A stretch of DNA of 64,000 bases from UBA6168 sp031426435 (GTDB lineage Bacteria > Bacteroidota > Bacteroidia > Chitinophagales > Saprospiraceae), in NCBI GenBank assembly GCA_031426435.1, contig JANPLH010000286.1, positions 3,194 to 67,193 of the forward strand, given 5' to 3'. The translations under genes were made by a program, and so were the position numbers. Position 1 is the first letter of the stretch. Each line of letters begins with the position of its first letter. Positions 34,081-42,011 of the stretch are shown piece by piece. The notes under the pieces were generated by a model. The model made no database searches. It saw only the letters and a list, made by a program, of their open reading frames with translations, and was not told where the DNA came from.

Positions 34081-36117
34081 TTATTGCTTCACTACCAGCC
34101 TGCTCCAAACCCGCCCATCGCTGGTAGCCGTCAACCAATAACAACCCGGCGACAGCCTGCTGGTTTCCACGTCGGCCTTGTTTTTTAGGTCAAACGCTTG
34201 CCAAACCACCTCGCCCAGTGCATTCGTCAGGCACAGGTCGAAATGGGCGGGGCCGCTTACCCGAAGGTTATTTTCAAAGGGATTTGGGGCAATGGTGACG
34301 CCGCTCCAAATGCCCTCGGCCTCGCCCACGGCGGAGACGGGCGAGCAGTCGCCCACGGGCAAGTTGGTGTCCATCCATACGGCACGGCGAGCCACCCAGT
34401 CTTGCAGCCGCTCGACTTCCTCTGCATAGCTCTGTGGCAGCGGCTGCGGGTTCGGCCATACGTAGATTCCGATGATGTCCCAAACCTTAAAGTTTTCCAC
34501 CTGTGGGCCATCCAATTGCACCTCTTTTTCAGCGATGATGGCCGATAGGCTGTCTGGGTGCAGGGCACCTTCCCGCAGCTCGTGCCAACGGCAGGCGGCT
34601 TGCTTCGCAAAGGCGGTGTCCTGCCAGATGCGCTGCCAAAAGAAGGGCAGCAGGTCGGTATTGGTGGCAAGCCAATCGTGCCGCCAGCCGCTGGTGCTCC
34701 AGCCATCGGAGTAGTCGGCGTTGTTGAAGGCGAGGTCAAAGTCCCAAGGTGGCCCGGCCTTTAGTTTACCGTTTTTGTCCTTGTGCAGGAAGGTGGAGAG
34801 CCAGTAGGCATCCACGTTGTTCGAGAGTTCGTAGAGCAGGATGAAGTCGGTGAACGACCCCTCTCCCGCAAAGCGCCGCCAACCGAGGTCGGGGTCTTGA
34901 AAAAATGGGGCCTTCATTGCCCGCTCAAAACTGTCAATATACGACTCAATGTATGCTGCTTGCCCCACGGTTATTTCGTCAGCCTTGGGGTAATGAAACT
35001 GGTAATAAAGCAGGTTGGCCGTGTTGTTGATGGGAAAATGTTGCGAAGCAAAGCCGCCGAGGTTCGTGCCGTTTTGCCAGTCAATCTTGATGATATAGCC
35101 GCCAGTCACGTCTTCGCCCGTGTTTTCGTCGGTGTCCAGCTTCGCAATGTCCACCCGCTGGCTGTCCCGTTTGATGCGCTCGCCGAGGACATAGACTCCC
35201 CGGTACTCGCCGTCAATCACCAGTTCGCAGTGGCGCATCCGAGTACCGTAGCGGCCCATTTTTTCAAAAATGGTTTGGGCCAAGTAATTGCGCATCAATG
35301 TTTTATCGGAATAATTGGCGAGCAGCACCCAGTCGTTTTCGGCGGGCATGCCGAGCAGGCTGGCGTCGTTGCTGGAGCCGTCGGGCTGTTGTGTCTCGAA
35401 GTTGAACGACTTTTTGGGCATCCAACTGGAGCTGTTGCCACGCTGCTCGATGGCGATTTGGCCATCGTAGCTGGTGGGCGGGTCCCCGACGAAATTGGTC
35501 TGGCCGGAGTTGTCAATGATTTGCAGGTTGCAGGTGATTTTCTGCTCATTGGGGATCACCTGCCCATTGGTGCTGATTTTTACGATGGGCAAGGAGGAGG
35601 AAAAAAACGGGTAAGGCGTTGGCGGGTTCGGCCCGAAAGTGATGCTCCAATCGAATAGCTCGCCCGCATCGGCGAAGGGGTAGGTGTCCCTGATTTTCAG
35701 TGTCCAAGTGCCGTTGGGGTCTTGGCCGTCCTGGAAAACGCTCATAAACCCCTCCGGCTTGAAAGTGCCAGTGTAGGGCCACCAAACCTCCCAGATGCCC
35801 TGCGGGGCATTTGCATTGAAGCAGGTGTTGAGGTAGCCGTCGGTGTCCCCGCCGTTGTCGGAGGTGAGTTCGGCCTCGGTGCCGTCAGGTGCGATGAGGC
35901 TGATGAAAAGGTCGCCGTTCCAGGCGTGGGTCAAGTTGATGCAGACGGTCTCGACGCCAAAGCTGGCACCCGTTGCCGTAGGCAAACCGCTAACTTCGAT
36001 GTCATAAAAACCAATATTGCCATCGTCAGGGATGGGCAGGTTGAAGGTGTCGGTGAAGGTTTGCGCCAGCGAAAAGCATGGGAGCAGGAGGAAAAACAGG
36101 TGTATGGATTTCGCCAA
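34081..36117 (-). CDS. CotH-kinase-family protein with P-domain, T9SS-secreted
   Basis: About 678 residues. A TTG start at 36117 is chosen: it begins the signal peptide (AKSIHLFFLLLPCFSLAQ) and lies 18 nt below a perfect -7 box; an ATG at 36201 would be upstream of that promoter. Domains: a proprotein-convertase P-like domain (about residues 20-155, WNGDLFISLIAPDGT), the CotH domain (IEQRGNSSSWMPKKSFN, YVLGERIKRDSQRVDI, WDFDLAFNN), and a C-terminal T9SS sorting domain (IAPNPFENNLRV to RLVVKQ). Probably a surface or secreted protein; substrate unknown. Confidence 0.85.
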   Translation of the reverse strand: MAKSIHLFFLLLPCFSLAQTFTDTFNLPIPDDGNIGFYDIEVSGLPTATGASFGVETVCINLTHAWNGDLFISLIAPDGTEAELTSDNGGDTDGYLNTCFNANAPQGIWEVWWPYTGTFKPEGFMSVFQDGQDPNGTWTLKIRDTYPFADAGELFDWSITFGPNPPTPYPFFSSSLPIVKISTNGQVIPNEQKITCNLQIIDNSGQTNFVGDPPTSYDGQIAIEQRGNSSSWMPKKSFNFETQQPDGSSNDASLLGMPAENDWVLLANYSDKTLMRNYLAQTIFEKMGRYGTRMRHCELVIDGEYRGVYVLGERIKRDSQRVDIAKLDTDENTGEDVTGGYIIKIDWQNGTNLGGFASQHFPINNTANLLYYQFHYPKADEITVGQAAYIESYIDSFERAMKAPFFQDPDLGWRRFAGEGSFTDFILLYELSNNVDAYWLSTFLHKDKNGKLKAGPPWDFDLAFNNADYSDGWSTSGWRHDWLATNTDLLPFFWQRIWQDTAFAKQAACRWHELREGALHPDSLSAIIAEKEVQLDGPQVENFKVWDIIGIYVWPNPQPLPQSYAEEVERLQDWVARRAVWMDTNLPVGDCSPVSAVGEAEGIWSGVTIAPNPFENNLRVSGPAHFDLCLTNALGEVVWQAFDLKNKADVETSRLSPGCYWLTATSDGRVWSRLVVKQ

Positions 36118-36134
36118 GATGATGGTGTTTTGGA

Positions 36135-36142
36135 CAAAGGTA
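36135..36142 (-). promoter_or_regulatory. -7 box for the second CotH gene
   Basis: TACCTTTG on the reverse strand, 17 nt upstream of the TTG start at 36117. No spaced -33 TTG. Confidence 0.45.
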
Positions 36143-36157
36143 AAAAAACTTGGAGGG

Positions 36158-36187
36158 TTGGGGTTTGGAGGTTTACACGTAACTTTG
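36158..36187 (+). promoter_or_regulatory. Promoter of the kinase-like gene
   Basis: TTG (36158-36160), 19-nt spacer, TAACTTTG (36180-36187): full consensus match 25 nt before the ATG at 36213. Confidence 0.65.
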
Positions 36188-36212
36188 ACAGGCATTTTCA
36201 AAACACCATTTT

Positions 36213-36734
36213 ATGACAAAACGCTATCCACGGACTTTATCTGCTGGTGCAAACAATACGGTCGTTGCCTTGACCGAATCAGAAGTTGGCAAGCTTTTTT
36301 TCGGGGACACCCGCTCCGACATCGGCTCGGAGGCGGAAAAAATGAAGTTTGCCAACGCTATCAATGGCTTAATCGTCAGGTTCGTACGATTGGATGTCTT
36401 CGAAAACGACAGCGAAATGCTTGTCATGGAGCGTTTGTTTCCGCACGATTTTCGGGCATTCGAGCATGAAAAACGGCTGCTTTGGTTGGATGTTTTTGAG
36501 GATGAATTGAACCAATTGCACCAAGCAGGTTTCGTTCATCGGGGTTTGCAACGTCCAACCAATATGCCTGGAATGGCCTACGACAATATTTTTCTCACCC
36601 CAAATGGCATTCGATTGATTGATGTGGGAATTTCCGCACTTCGAGCCCAGGTCGGCGATCGCTTATTCGACCGCTTTGTGGAACAGGAGCGAGAAGAATT
36701 TGAAAAATTCAGGGAGTTTTTCCTTGCCAGATAG
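36213..36734 (+). CDS. Miniature kinase-like protein
   Basis: 173 residues, cytoplasmic by appearance. The order of motifs looks like a protein-kinase fold cut to its essentials: NTVVALTESEVGKLFF (strand region with a lysine), LDVFENDSEMLVMERLFP (hinge), an LNQLHQAGFVHRGLQRPTN catalytic-loop look-alike in which HRD is HRG, then YDNIFLTPNGIRLIDVG where DFG is DVG. No glycine-rich loop or activation segment is clear. It may be an inactive or atypical kinase. It ends 2 nt from the convergent NUDIX gene. Confidence 0.65.
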   Translation: MTKRYPRTLSAGANNTVVALTESEVGKLFFGDTRSDIGSEAEKMKFANAINGLIVRFVRLDVFENDSEMLVMERLFPHDFRAFEHEKRLLWLDVFEDELNQLHQAGFVHRGLQRPTNMPGMAYDNIFLTPNGIRLIDVGISALRAQVGDRLFDRFVEQEREEFEKFREFFLAR

Positions 36735-36736
36735 TC

Positions 36737-37291
36737 TCACAGCCCTCGCTCTAACCTCCCCAGCCCTCGCAGCACCCCACTCTCGGTATGCGGGTGAATG
36801 AACTCGCCATTGAACAACATTTTGCGAAGCTCGTCCAAAGAAATCTCCAGCACCCGGATATCCTCGCCGTCATCGAGGTCTGGCTCTCCCGTTTTTTCGG
36901 CCCCTATTGCCAAGTAGAGGTGCACATAACTGTCCATGAAAACGGGATTGGCTGCCACGCAGCCGAGGTAATACCAATCGGGAGCGGAGTAGCCGGTCTC
37001 TTCAAGTAGTTCCCGTTTGCCAGCTTGCTGGTGGTCTTCACCAGCATCCACCATGCCACCGGGCAGTTCGAGCGAGTAGGCCATGATGCCGAAGCGGAAA
37101 TTGTCGGCCATGACCACGTTGTTCTCTTTCGTGACGGCCATCACGGTCACCGAGTCGTTGCCCGTCAAGGTCACAATACGGATGTCCTTGCCGTTGCGGG
37201 GGTTTCGCAGGTGGTCAAAACGGGCACGGAAAAGATTCAGGTCGGTCGTTGCTGGTTCGGAGTGGAGGCGCTCCCAGGCGTCATTTTTCAT
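36737..37291 (-). CDS. NUDIX hydrolase
   Basis: 184 residues. The Nudix box reads G-x5-E-x5-A-x-R-E-L-x-E-E-T-G as GGMVDAGEDHQQAGKRELLE followed by ETG, a near-standard form. It is preceded by an N-terminal domain with RFDHLRNPRNGKDIRIVTL, typical of ADP-ribose or sugar-nucleotide pyrophosphatases, and followed by ILEISLDELRKMLFNGEFIH. It would hydrolyse a nucleoside diphosphate linked to another group, in the cytoplasm. Substrate not determined. A TACATTTG box (37314-37321) lies upstream. Confidence 0.9.
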   Translation of the reverse strand: MKNDAWERLHSEPATTDLNLFRARFDHLRNPRNGKDIRIVTLTGNDSVTVMAVTKENNVVMADNFRFGIMAYSLELPGGMVDAGEDHQQAGKRELLEETGYSAPDWYYLGCVAANPVFMDSYVHLYLAIGAEKTGEPDLDDGEDIRVLEISLDELRKMLFNGEFIHPHTESGVLRGLGRLERGL

Positions 37292-37305
37292 GTGTCAAAT
37301 TATTT

Positions 37306-37334
37306 TTGAGGCTCAAATGTAGGGTTTATCTTTG
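37306..37334 (+). promoter_or_regulatory. Promoter of the glycoside-hydrolase-like gene
   Basis: TTG (37306-37308), 18-nt spacer, TATCTTTG (37327-37334). The predicted start of transcription falls at the palindrome 37339-37361. A reverse-strand -7 box TACATTTG for the NUDIX gene overlaps at 37314-37321. Confidence 0.55.
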
Positions 37335-37338
37335 ACGT

Positions 37339-37361
37339 AACACGGACTGGCAGCCCGTGTT
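37339..37361. promoter_or_regulatory. Palindrome at the predicted transcription start
   Basis: AACACGGACTG and CAGCCCGTGTT form an imperfect palindrome. Outer words GTAACACG (37336) and CGTGTTAC (37379) also pair, so two alternative hairpins or a repressor site are possible. Confidence 0.5.
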
Positions 37362-37389
37362 AAAACCGCTGGCAGAACGTGTTACAATC

Positions 37390-39621
37390 ATGAAAAAACC
37401 GAGCCTACTTCCTTGTTTGCTTTTATTTTTCGCTTCGCAAAACCTGCGTTCGCAGCCCCTCTACGCCGAGCTTCGCCCCTATCAGGGCAAGCCCACCATC
37501 CACCTTAACGGCCATCCAGAATCGCCCGTCTTCTACGCCCTGACCGACGTGCCGGGTGGCCGCTGGTCGTGGGAGGAGGTGCCGCAGCACAACCTCCGCA
37601 ATTTTTGCGAAGCGGGCATCAGGTTGTTCCAATTGGACCTCTTCTGGGAGCACCTCCAGCCCAGCCCCGACCAGTTCACCCTCGATATTGCGAAGCAGCA
37701 AATACAAGGCGCACTGGCCGCCTGCCCCGATGCGGCGGTCGTCTTTCGCTTCCACCTGAACCCGCCCGCTTGGTGGCTGGCGCAAAACCCCGCCGAACTG
37801 GTGGCCTACGAACCGGGAACGCTTGCCCAACCCTTCGAGCCGCTGCGACTCAGCCGCCTCGTGCAGGACGATGCCGGGTTGCCCGTGCGGTCCAGCTTTG
37901 CTTCGCAAAAATGGCGGGACGATGCTGGCGCAATGCTTGCACGTTTCTGTAGGGAGTTTTCAAAAACAAAAGAAGGCCAACGGCTCATCGGCATCCATGT
38001 GGCGGCGGGCGTTTACGGCGAGTGGCACCAATGGGGCTTCATTGAGCACGAGGCGGATTTTAGCGGGCCGATGGAGCGGCATTTTCAGCAGTGGTTAAAG
38101 GAAAAATATGGTACGGACGAGGCACTCCGCAAAGCATGGAACAACCCATCAGCGAGTTTTGAAACCACTACGATACCCACCCCCGAAGAACGGAAAGTGC
38201 AAGATGGCAGCATATTCCGAAATCCGAAATCCGAAATCCGAAATCTGGATTACTACCGTTGCCAGCACGAATTGGTCGCCGACGACCTCCTGCATTTTTG
38301 CAAAATCGTCAAGCAAAATTGGAAGCGGCCAATTCTGACAGGCGCATTCTATGGCTATTTCTTCTCCATGTTCAACCGGCAAGCGGCGGGCGGGCACTTG
38401 GAACTTCAGCGGGTGCTTGCCTCCCCGTGGATAGACTACCTGAGCGGCCCGCAGGTCTATTACCCCGATGATGGCTACGAACCCGGCGAGCCTTACCGCA
38501 GCCGCAGCCTCGTGCGCAGCATCACGCTGCACGGCAAGCTTTGGCTCGACGAGTACGACCAGCAGCCCCGCCGCACCTTTCCCGTGCTGAACGGCAAGGA
38601 CAACACCGAAAACTACCGCCGCAACTTGCAGGAAAACATCGCCGCCATCGAGCGGAACGTGCTCTCGCCGCTGACGAAGGGCGCTGGCCTCTGGTTCTAC
38701 GACTTCGGCCCTAGCGGCATGAACCTGCACCGGGGCAACGAGCACGACATCCAGTCGGGCACCATCGGATACTGGGACCACCCCGATTATTTGCGGAGCA
38801 TAAAAAGCCTGAAAACGCTGGCCGATTCGCTGTTGCACCAACCTTGGAGAACTGATGCCGATGTGCTGTTGGTTTATGACACAGAGATTTTTTATCACCT
38901 GAAAAGCACCAAGCAGGACTCCTGCCCCATCAGTTCGCAGGTGGTGGATTGGCTGCCGTTGGCCTTGAGCTATGCGGGCGTTGCGTGGGATGCCGTGCAT
39001 TTGGACGACCTTGGGCTGCTTGACCCTTCACCCTATCGGGCGGTCGTTTTTGCAAATACTTGGATGATGGATGAAAAGGATTTGGTGGCCATCTGGCAGC
39101 GATGGGCAAAGGATGGGCGGCACTTGTTTTGGGTGTATGCACCGGGGCAGCTTGGCAGTTCAAATCCATCGCAAGTAACTGGTTTTCAGTTGGTTGCTTC
39201 GCAATGCGACACCGTGCCAGCCGTCCATCCCGTAGGTGATTTGCCAAGGCAGGCGGCATGGGGAAAGCTTTCGCCGCTTTGGGCTGTGAGTGACCCGGCT
39301 GCAACCGTCATAGCCCATTACGAGCATGATGGCCGGCCCGTTTTTGCAAAGAAAAAAACCTCAAGCCATAACTCGTGGTTTCTCGGAATCCCCGCAATGG
39401 ATGCCAAGTGGTGGCACTACCTCCTGGCCGAATCGGGCGCACATTTTTACACGACCGAGGGTGTCGTTTACGCAGGCGGCGGGCTGCTCGTTTTCCATAC
39501 AAAGACGGGGGGCAAACAAATAATCAAGCTAAAAAACGGAAAAGAGATTTTGGTGAAAATGCCTGTGGGGGCTGGGACTTTGACGCTGGAAGCAGAGACG
39601 GGGAGGGTGGTTTTGGAATAA
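37390..39621 (+). CDS. Secreted glycoside-hydrolase-like protein (beta-galactosidase-type barrel)
   Basis: 743 residues from MKKPSLLPCLLLFFASQNLR, a signal peptide. Residues about 25-420 look like a TIM-barrel hydrolase of the GH42/clan-A kind: GIRLFQLDLFWEHLQPSP, AAVVFRFHLNPPAWWL, VYGEWHQWGF (candidate acid/base glutamate) and LWLDEYDQQ (candidate nucleophile). The C-terminal part resembles a trimerisation or flavodoxin-like domain plus a beta-sandwich. It probably cleaves a beta-glycoside in the periplasm. FRNPKSEIRNLDY near residue 280 is a translated heptamer array (bases 38217-38244). Confidence 0.78.
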   Translation: MKKPSLLPCLLLFFASQNLRSQPLYAELRPYQGKPTIHLNGHPESPVFYALTDVPGGRWSWEEVPQHNLRNFCEAGIRLFQLDLFWEHLQPSPDQFTLDIAKQQIQGALAACPDAAVVFRFHLNPPAWWLAQNPAELVAYEPGTLAQPFEPLRLSRLVQDDAGLPVRSSFASQKWRDDAGAMLARFCREFSKTKEGQRLIGIHVAAGVYGEWHQWGFIEHEADFSGPMERHFQQWLKEKYGTDEALRKAWNNPSASFETTTIPTPEERKVQDGSIFRNPKSEIRNLDYYRCQHELVADDLLHFCKIVKQNWKRPILTGAFYGYFFSMFNRQAAGGHLELQRVLASPWIDYLSGPQVYYPDDGYEPGEPYRSRSLVRSITLHGKLWLDEYDQQPRRTFPVLNGKDNTENYRRNLQENIAAIERNVLSPLTKGAGLWFYDFGPSGMNLHRGNEHDIQSGTIGYWDHPDYLRSIKSLKTLADSLLHQPWRTDADVLLVYDTEIFYHLKSTKQDSCPISSQVVDWLPLALSYAGVAWDAVHLDDLGLLDPSPYRAVVFANTWMMDEKDLVAIWQRWAKDGRHLFWVYAPGQLGSSNPSQVTGFQLVASQCDTVPAVHPVGDLPRQAAWGKLSPLWAVSDPAATVIAHYEHDGRPVFAKKKTSSHNSWFLGIPAMDAKWWHYLLAESGAHFYTTEGVVYAGGGLLVFHTKTGGKQIIKLKNGKEILVKMPVGAGTLTLEAETGRVVLE
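38217..38244 (+). repeat. Intragenic CCGAAAT heptamer array
   Basis: Four perfect CCGAAAT units (28 nt) inside the glycoside-hydrolase frame; the same unit makes the inverted array at 31055-31119. Confidence 0.92.
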
Positions 39622-39648
39622 TTTCTTGAAACAAAAATTTGGCAATAC

Positions 39649-39680
39649 TTGACTTTATGCTCCCACTCGCCGTTACTTTG
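39649..39680 (+). promoter_or_regulatory. Probable trp operon promoter
   Basis: TTG (39649-39651), 21-nt spacer, TTACTTTG (39673-39680), one mismatch from TAnnTTTG. It lies about 33 nt before the leader-peptide ATG. Confidence 0.45.
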
Positions 39681-39712
39681 TGCCCAGTTAAAACTTTGAC
39701 CCAAATCAAAAT

Positions 39713-39796
39713 ATGACTTCAACATCCAAATTTCAGCAAAGCGCAACCGCAAAAAATTGGTGGTGGCAGTTCAAGGAACCCTCATTCCGTGAATAG
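39713..39796 (+). CDS. trpL: trp operon leader peptide
   Basis: A 27-codon frame, ATG 39713 to TAG 39796, reads MTSTSKFQQSATAKNWWWQF then KEPSFRE. Three consecutive tryptophan codons (39758-39766) are far more than chance in a short peptide just upstream of trpE, and a terminator hairpin follows at 39827. This is the classic layout for ribosome-mediated attenuation: with ample charged tRNA-Trp the ribosome passes quickly and the terminator forms; when tryptophan is short it stalls at the UGG run and an alternative pairing can form. Confidence 0.88.
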   Translation: MTSTSKFQQSATAKNWWWQFKEPSFRE

Positions 39797-39798
39797 TC

Positions 39799-39838
39799 GC
39801 ATGCCTATGCTGATATCTGATGTTGCAAAAAGGCCTGC
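39799..39838 (+). promoter_or_regulatory. Candidate antiterminator pairing in the trp leader
   Basis: GCATGCCT (39799-39806) can pair with AGGCCTGC (39831-39838) at seven of eight positions. The second word is the left arm of the terminator, so the two structures exclude each other. Confidence 0.5.
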
Positions 39839-39864
39839 CGTACTTCACGGTAGGCCTTTTTTGT
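39827..39864 (+). terminator. trp attenuator terminator
   Basis: AAAAGGCCTGCCGT, an ACTTC-type loop and ACGGTAGGCCTTTTTT: a 14-bp stem with one G-U pair and a T-run, lying 30 nt after the leader stop and 40 nt before trpE. The gap to trpE also holds an ATTCAACC short array (39874-39898). Confidence 0.9.
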
Positions 39865-39904
39865 TGCCCCAATTCAACCAATTCAACTAATTCAACCAGT
39901 TTTA

Positions 39905-41347
39905 ATGCCCAGCATCCAATCACATACCAAAGTCCTCCTTGCCGACACCGTCACGCCCGTCAGCTTGTACCTGCGGCTGCGCGACCGCTACCCCGGCGCC
40001 CTGCTCCTCGAAAGCTCCGACTACCATGGAAACGAGAACAGCGTGTCGTTCCTCTGCTTGGCCCCGATGGCGGAGTTTGTGGTTGACAATGAGCAAGTTA
40101 CGCAGCAACTGCCGGGCGAAGCGGCCACCCATTTTACCCTAAAAAACAGCGCCGAGGCGCTAACCGCACTGGCCGATTTTTTTGAAAAAATACAGCTTGA
40201 AAGCGACGATTCCACGCACCGCCGCATGAACGGCTTCTTCGGCTACTGCACCTACGACAGTGTGCAACATTTCGAGAAAATCAGCCTAAATAGCCCCGTC
40301 CGACCAGAGCGGGCCATCCCCACCATCCGCTATCAATTGCCCCGTTTTATCATCGCCATCAACCATTTCAACCAGCAGATGACCGTACTGGAAAACAGCT
40401 TGCCCGGTGAGGAAAGCCATTTGCCGGAACTCGAAAACCTGCTGCAAGTAGCCCCCGTGCCCAACTTCCCGTTCCGCACCACCGGCGAGGAAACGACCAA
40501 TATGACCGACGAGGATTATGTGAAAATGGTGACGCTCGGCAAGCACCACTGCCAGCGTGGCGACGTGTTCCAAATCGTGGTGGCCCGCCAGTTTTCGCAA
40601 CAGTTTCAAGGCGATGATTTCAATGTTTACAGAGCTTTGCGCAGCGTGAACCCCTCGCCGTACTTGTTTTATTTCGATTATGGTGGGTATAAAATTTTTG
40701 GCTCCAGCCCTGAAGCGCAGGTCAGGCTAAAACAGTCCACAGTTGGCAGTGGGCAGTTGGCCGTCAAGTCCCAGAAAGCATTCATAAACCCGATTGCGGG
40801 CACCTTCCCAAGGTCAGGCGATGACCAAGCCGACCGCCTCGGCGCAGAGGCCCTCGCCGCCGACCCCAAGGAGAATGCCGAGCACGTCATGCTGGTGGAC
40901 TTGGCCCGGAACGACCTCAACCGCCTCTGCCAAAACGTGAAGGTGGAGACTTATCGGGAGGTGCAGTTTTACAGCCACGTCATCCACCTCGTGTCGGAGG
41001 TATCGGGCGAGCTGCCAGAGGGGGTGTCACCCGTGCGGCTACTGGCGGAAACCTTCCCGGCGGGCACTTTATCGGGCGCTCCCAAGCACCGGGCGATGCA
41101 GCTTATTGACCAAATCGAGCCGAACCGACGGGGGTATTACGGCGGCTGTGTGGGATTTTTCACCTTTAGCGGCGAGGTGAACCATGCCATACTTATCCGC
41201 AGTTTTTTGAGCAAAAACAACACGCTGCACTACCAGGCGGGGGCGGGGATTGTGAAACATTCCGTCGAAGAAAAGGAGTTGGCGGAAGTGTTTCACAAGA
41301 TTGGGGCACTGCGACGGGCGGTGCGGCGGGCGGAGGGCTCAATTTAG
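39905..41347 (+). CDS. trpE: Anthranilate synthase component I
   Basis: 480 residues. LLLESSDYHG near residue 38 is the LLESS motif of the tryptophan feedback site; the chorismate-binding domain shows GDVFQIVVARQF, NPSPYLFYF, FGSSPEAQVRL, IAGTFPRSG, DPKENAEHVMLVDLARNDL and PAGTLSGAPKHRAM. Converts chorismate and glutamine-derived ammonia to anthranilate with TrpG. A translated heptamer array (TVGSGQLAVKSQKAF, bases 40740-40767) sits between the SSPEAQ and IAGTFPR strands, in a loop normally of variable length. First enzyme gene of the operon. Confidence 0.97.
   Translation: MPSIQSHTKVLLADTVTPVSLYLRLRDRYPGALLLESSDYHGNENSVSFLCLAPMAEFVVDNEQVTQQLPGEAATHFTLKNSAEALTALADFFEKIQLESDDSTHRRMNGFFGYCTYDSVQHFEKISLNSPVRPERAIPTIRYQLPRFIIAINHFNQQMTVLENSLPGEESHLPELENLLQVAPVPNFPFRTTGEETTNMTDEDYVKMVTLGKHHCQRGDVFQIVVARQFSQQFQGDDFNVYRALRSVNPSPYLFYFDYGGYKIFGSSPEAQVRLKQSTVGSGQLAVKSQKAFINPIAGTFPRSGDDQADRLGAEALAADPKENAEHVMLVDLARNDLNRLCQNVKVETYREVQFYSHVIHLVSEVSGELPEGVSPVRLLAETFPAGTLSGAPKHRAMQLIDQIEPNRRGYYGGCVGFFTFSGEVNHAILIRSFLSKNNTLHYQAGAGIVKHSVEEKELAEVFHKIGALRRAVRRAEGSI
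40740..40767 (+). repeat. Intragenic CAGTTGG heptamer array in trpE
   Basis: CAGTTGG, CAGTGGG, CAGTTGG and a decayed CCGTCAA; 28 nt inside the trpE frame. Confidence 0.88.
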
Positions 41348-41375
41348 TTAATGAGTTGAAAATCAATATTTTACA

Positions 41376-41945
41376 ATGAAAATATTAGTCCTTGACAACT
41401 ACGACAGCTTCACCTACAACCTCGTTCAGTACGTGGAGGAAATGTCCGGCATACGCCCCGACGTGTTCCGCAATGACGAAATCACGGTGGCCGAAGCTGC
41501 GCAATACGATAAGATTTTGCTCTCGCCCGGTCCCGGTCTGCCAAAGGAATCTGGCATCCTCTGCGACCTGATACGGGAATTGGCACCGACTAAAAGCATA
41601 TTCGGCGTCTGCCTCGGCTTGCAGGCCATCGGGGAGGTGTTCGGCGGCCAATTGGAGAACCTTTCGAGAGTCTTCCACGGGGTGGCTACGCCCATGCACG
41701 TCCGCAAGGCCGACGAGCCGCTGTTCCGTGAAATCCCAGAAACCTTCGCCGCCGGTCGCTATCACTCGTGGGTGGTTTCCAAGCACGGCTTGCCCGACTG
41801 CTTCGACCTGACCTGCGAGGACGAGGAGGGGCAAATCATGGGTTTGACGCATAAGAGATACGACGTGCGGGGGGTGCAGTTTCATCCTGAATCAGTAATG
41901 ACGGAGCATGGGAAAGTGATGGTCAAAAACTGGATAGAAAATTAG
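41376..41945 (+). CDS. trpG: Anthranilate synthase component II (glutamine amidotransferase)
   Basis: 189 residues, the normal length for a stand-alone TrpG. DNYDSFTYNLVQYV opens the class I amidotransferase fold; LSPGPGLPKESG, the nucleophile in FGVCLGLQAIGEVFGG (cysteine near 79), and GVQFHPESVMTEHG with the catalytic histidine and glutamate complete it. It hydrolyses glutamine and channels ammonia to TrpE. The gene starts 28 nt after trpE and is followed by a short inverted array before trpD. Confidence 0.97.
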   Translation: MKILVLDNYDSFTYNLVQYVEEMSGIRPDVFRNDEITVAEAAQYDKILLSPGPGLPKESGILCDLIRELAPTKSIFGVCLGLQAIGEVFGGQLENLSRVFHGVATPMHVRKADEPLFREIPETFAAGRYHSWVVSKHGLPDCFDLTCEDEEGQIMGLTHKRYDVRGVQFHPESVMTEHGKVMVKNWIEN

Positions 41946-42010
41946 CTATTGGCTATTGGCCGTTGGCAATTTGCTGACATGGCCAATAGCTAACAGCCAA
42001 AAGCCAAAAG
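41946..42010. repeat. Inverted GGCTATT-type array between trpG and trpD
   Basis: TAGCTATTGGCTATTGGCC faces GGCCAATAGCTAA, followed by AGCCAAAAGCCAAAAG. It fills the trpG-trpD gap and includes the trpD ribosome-binding region. Confidence 0.8.
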
Positions 42011-42011
42011 C

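Noticed and set aside
36118..36201. Longer start for the second CotH protein at 36201
   Set aside because: The segment lies upstream of a -7 box, is not signal-like, and leaves only 11 nt to a divergent gene. It remains possible.
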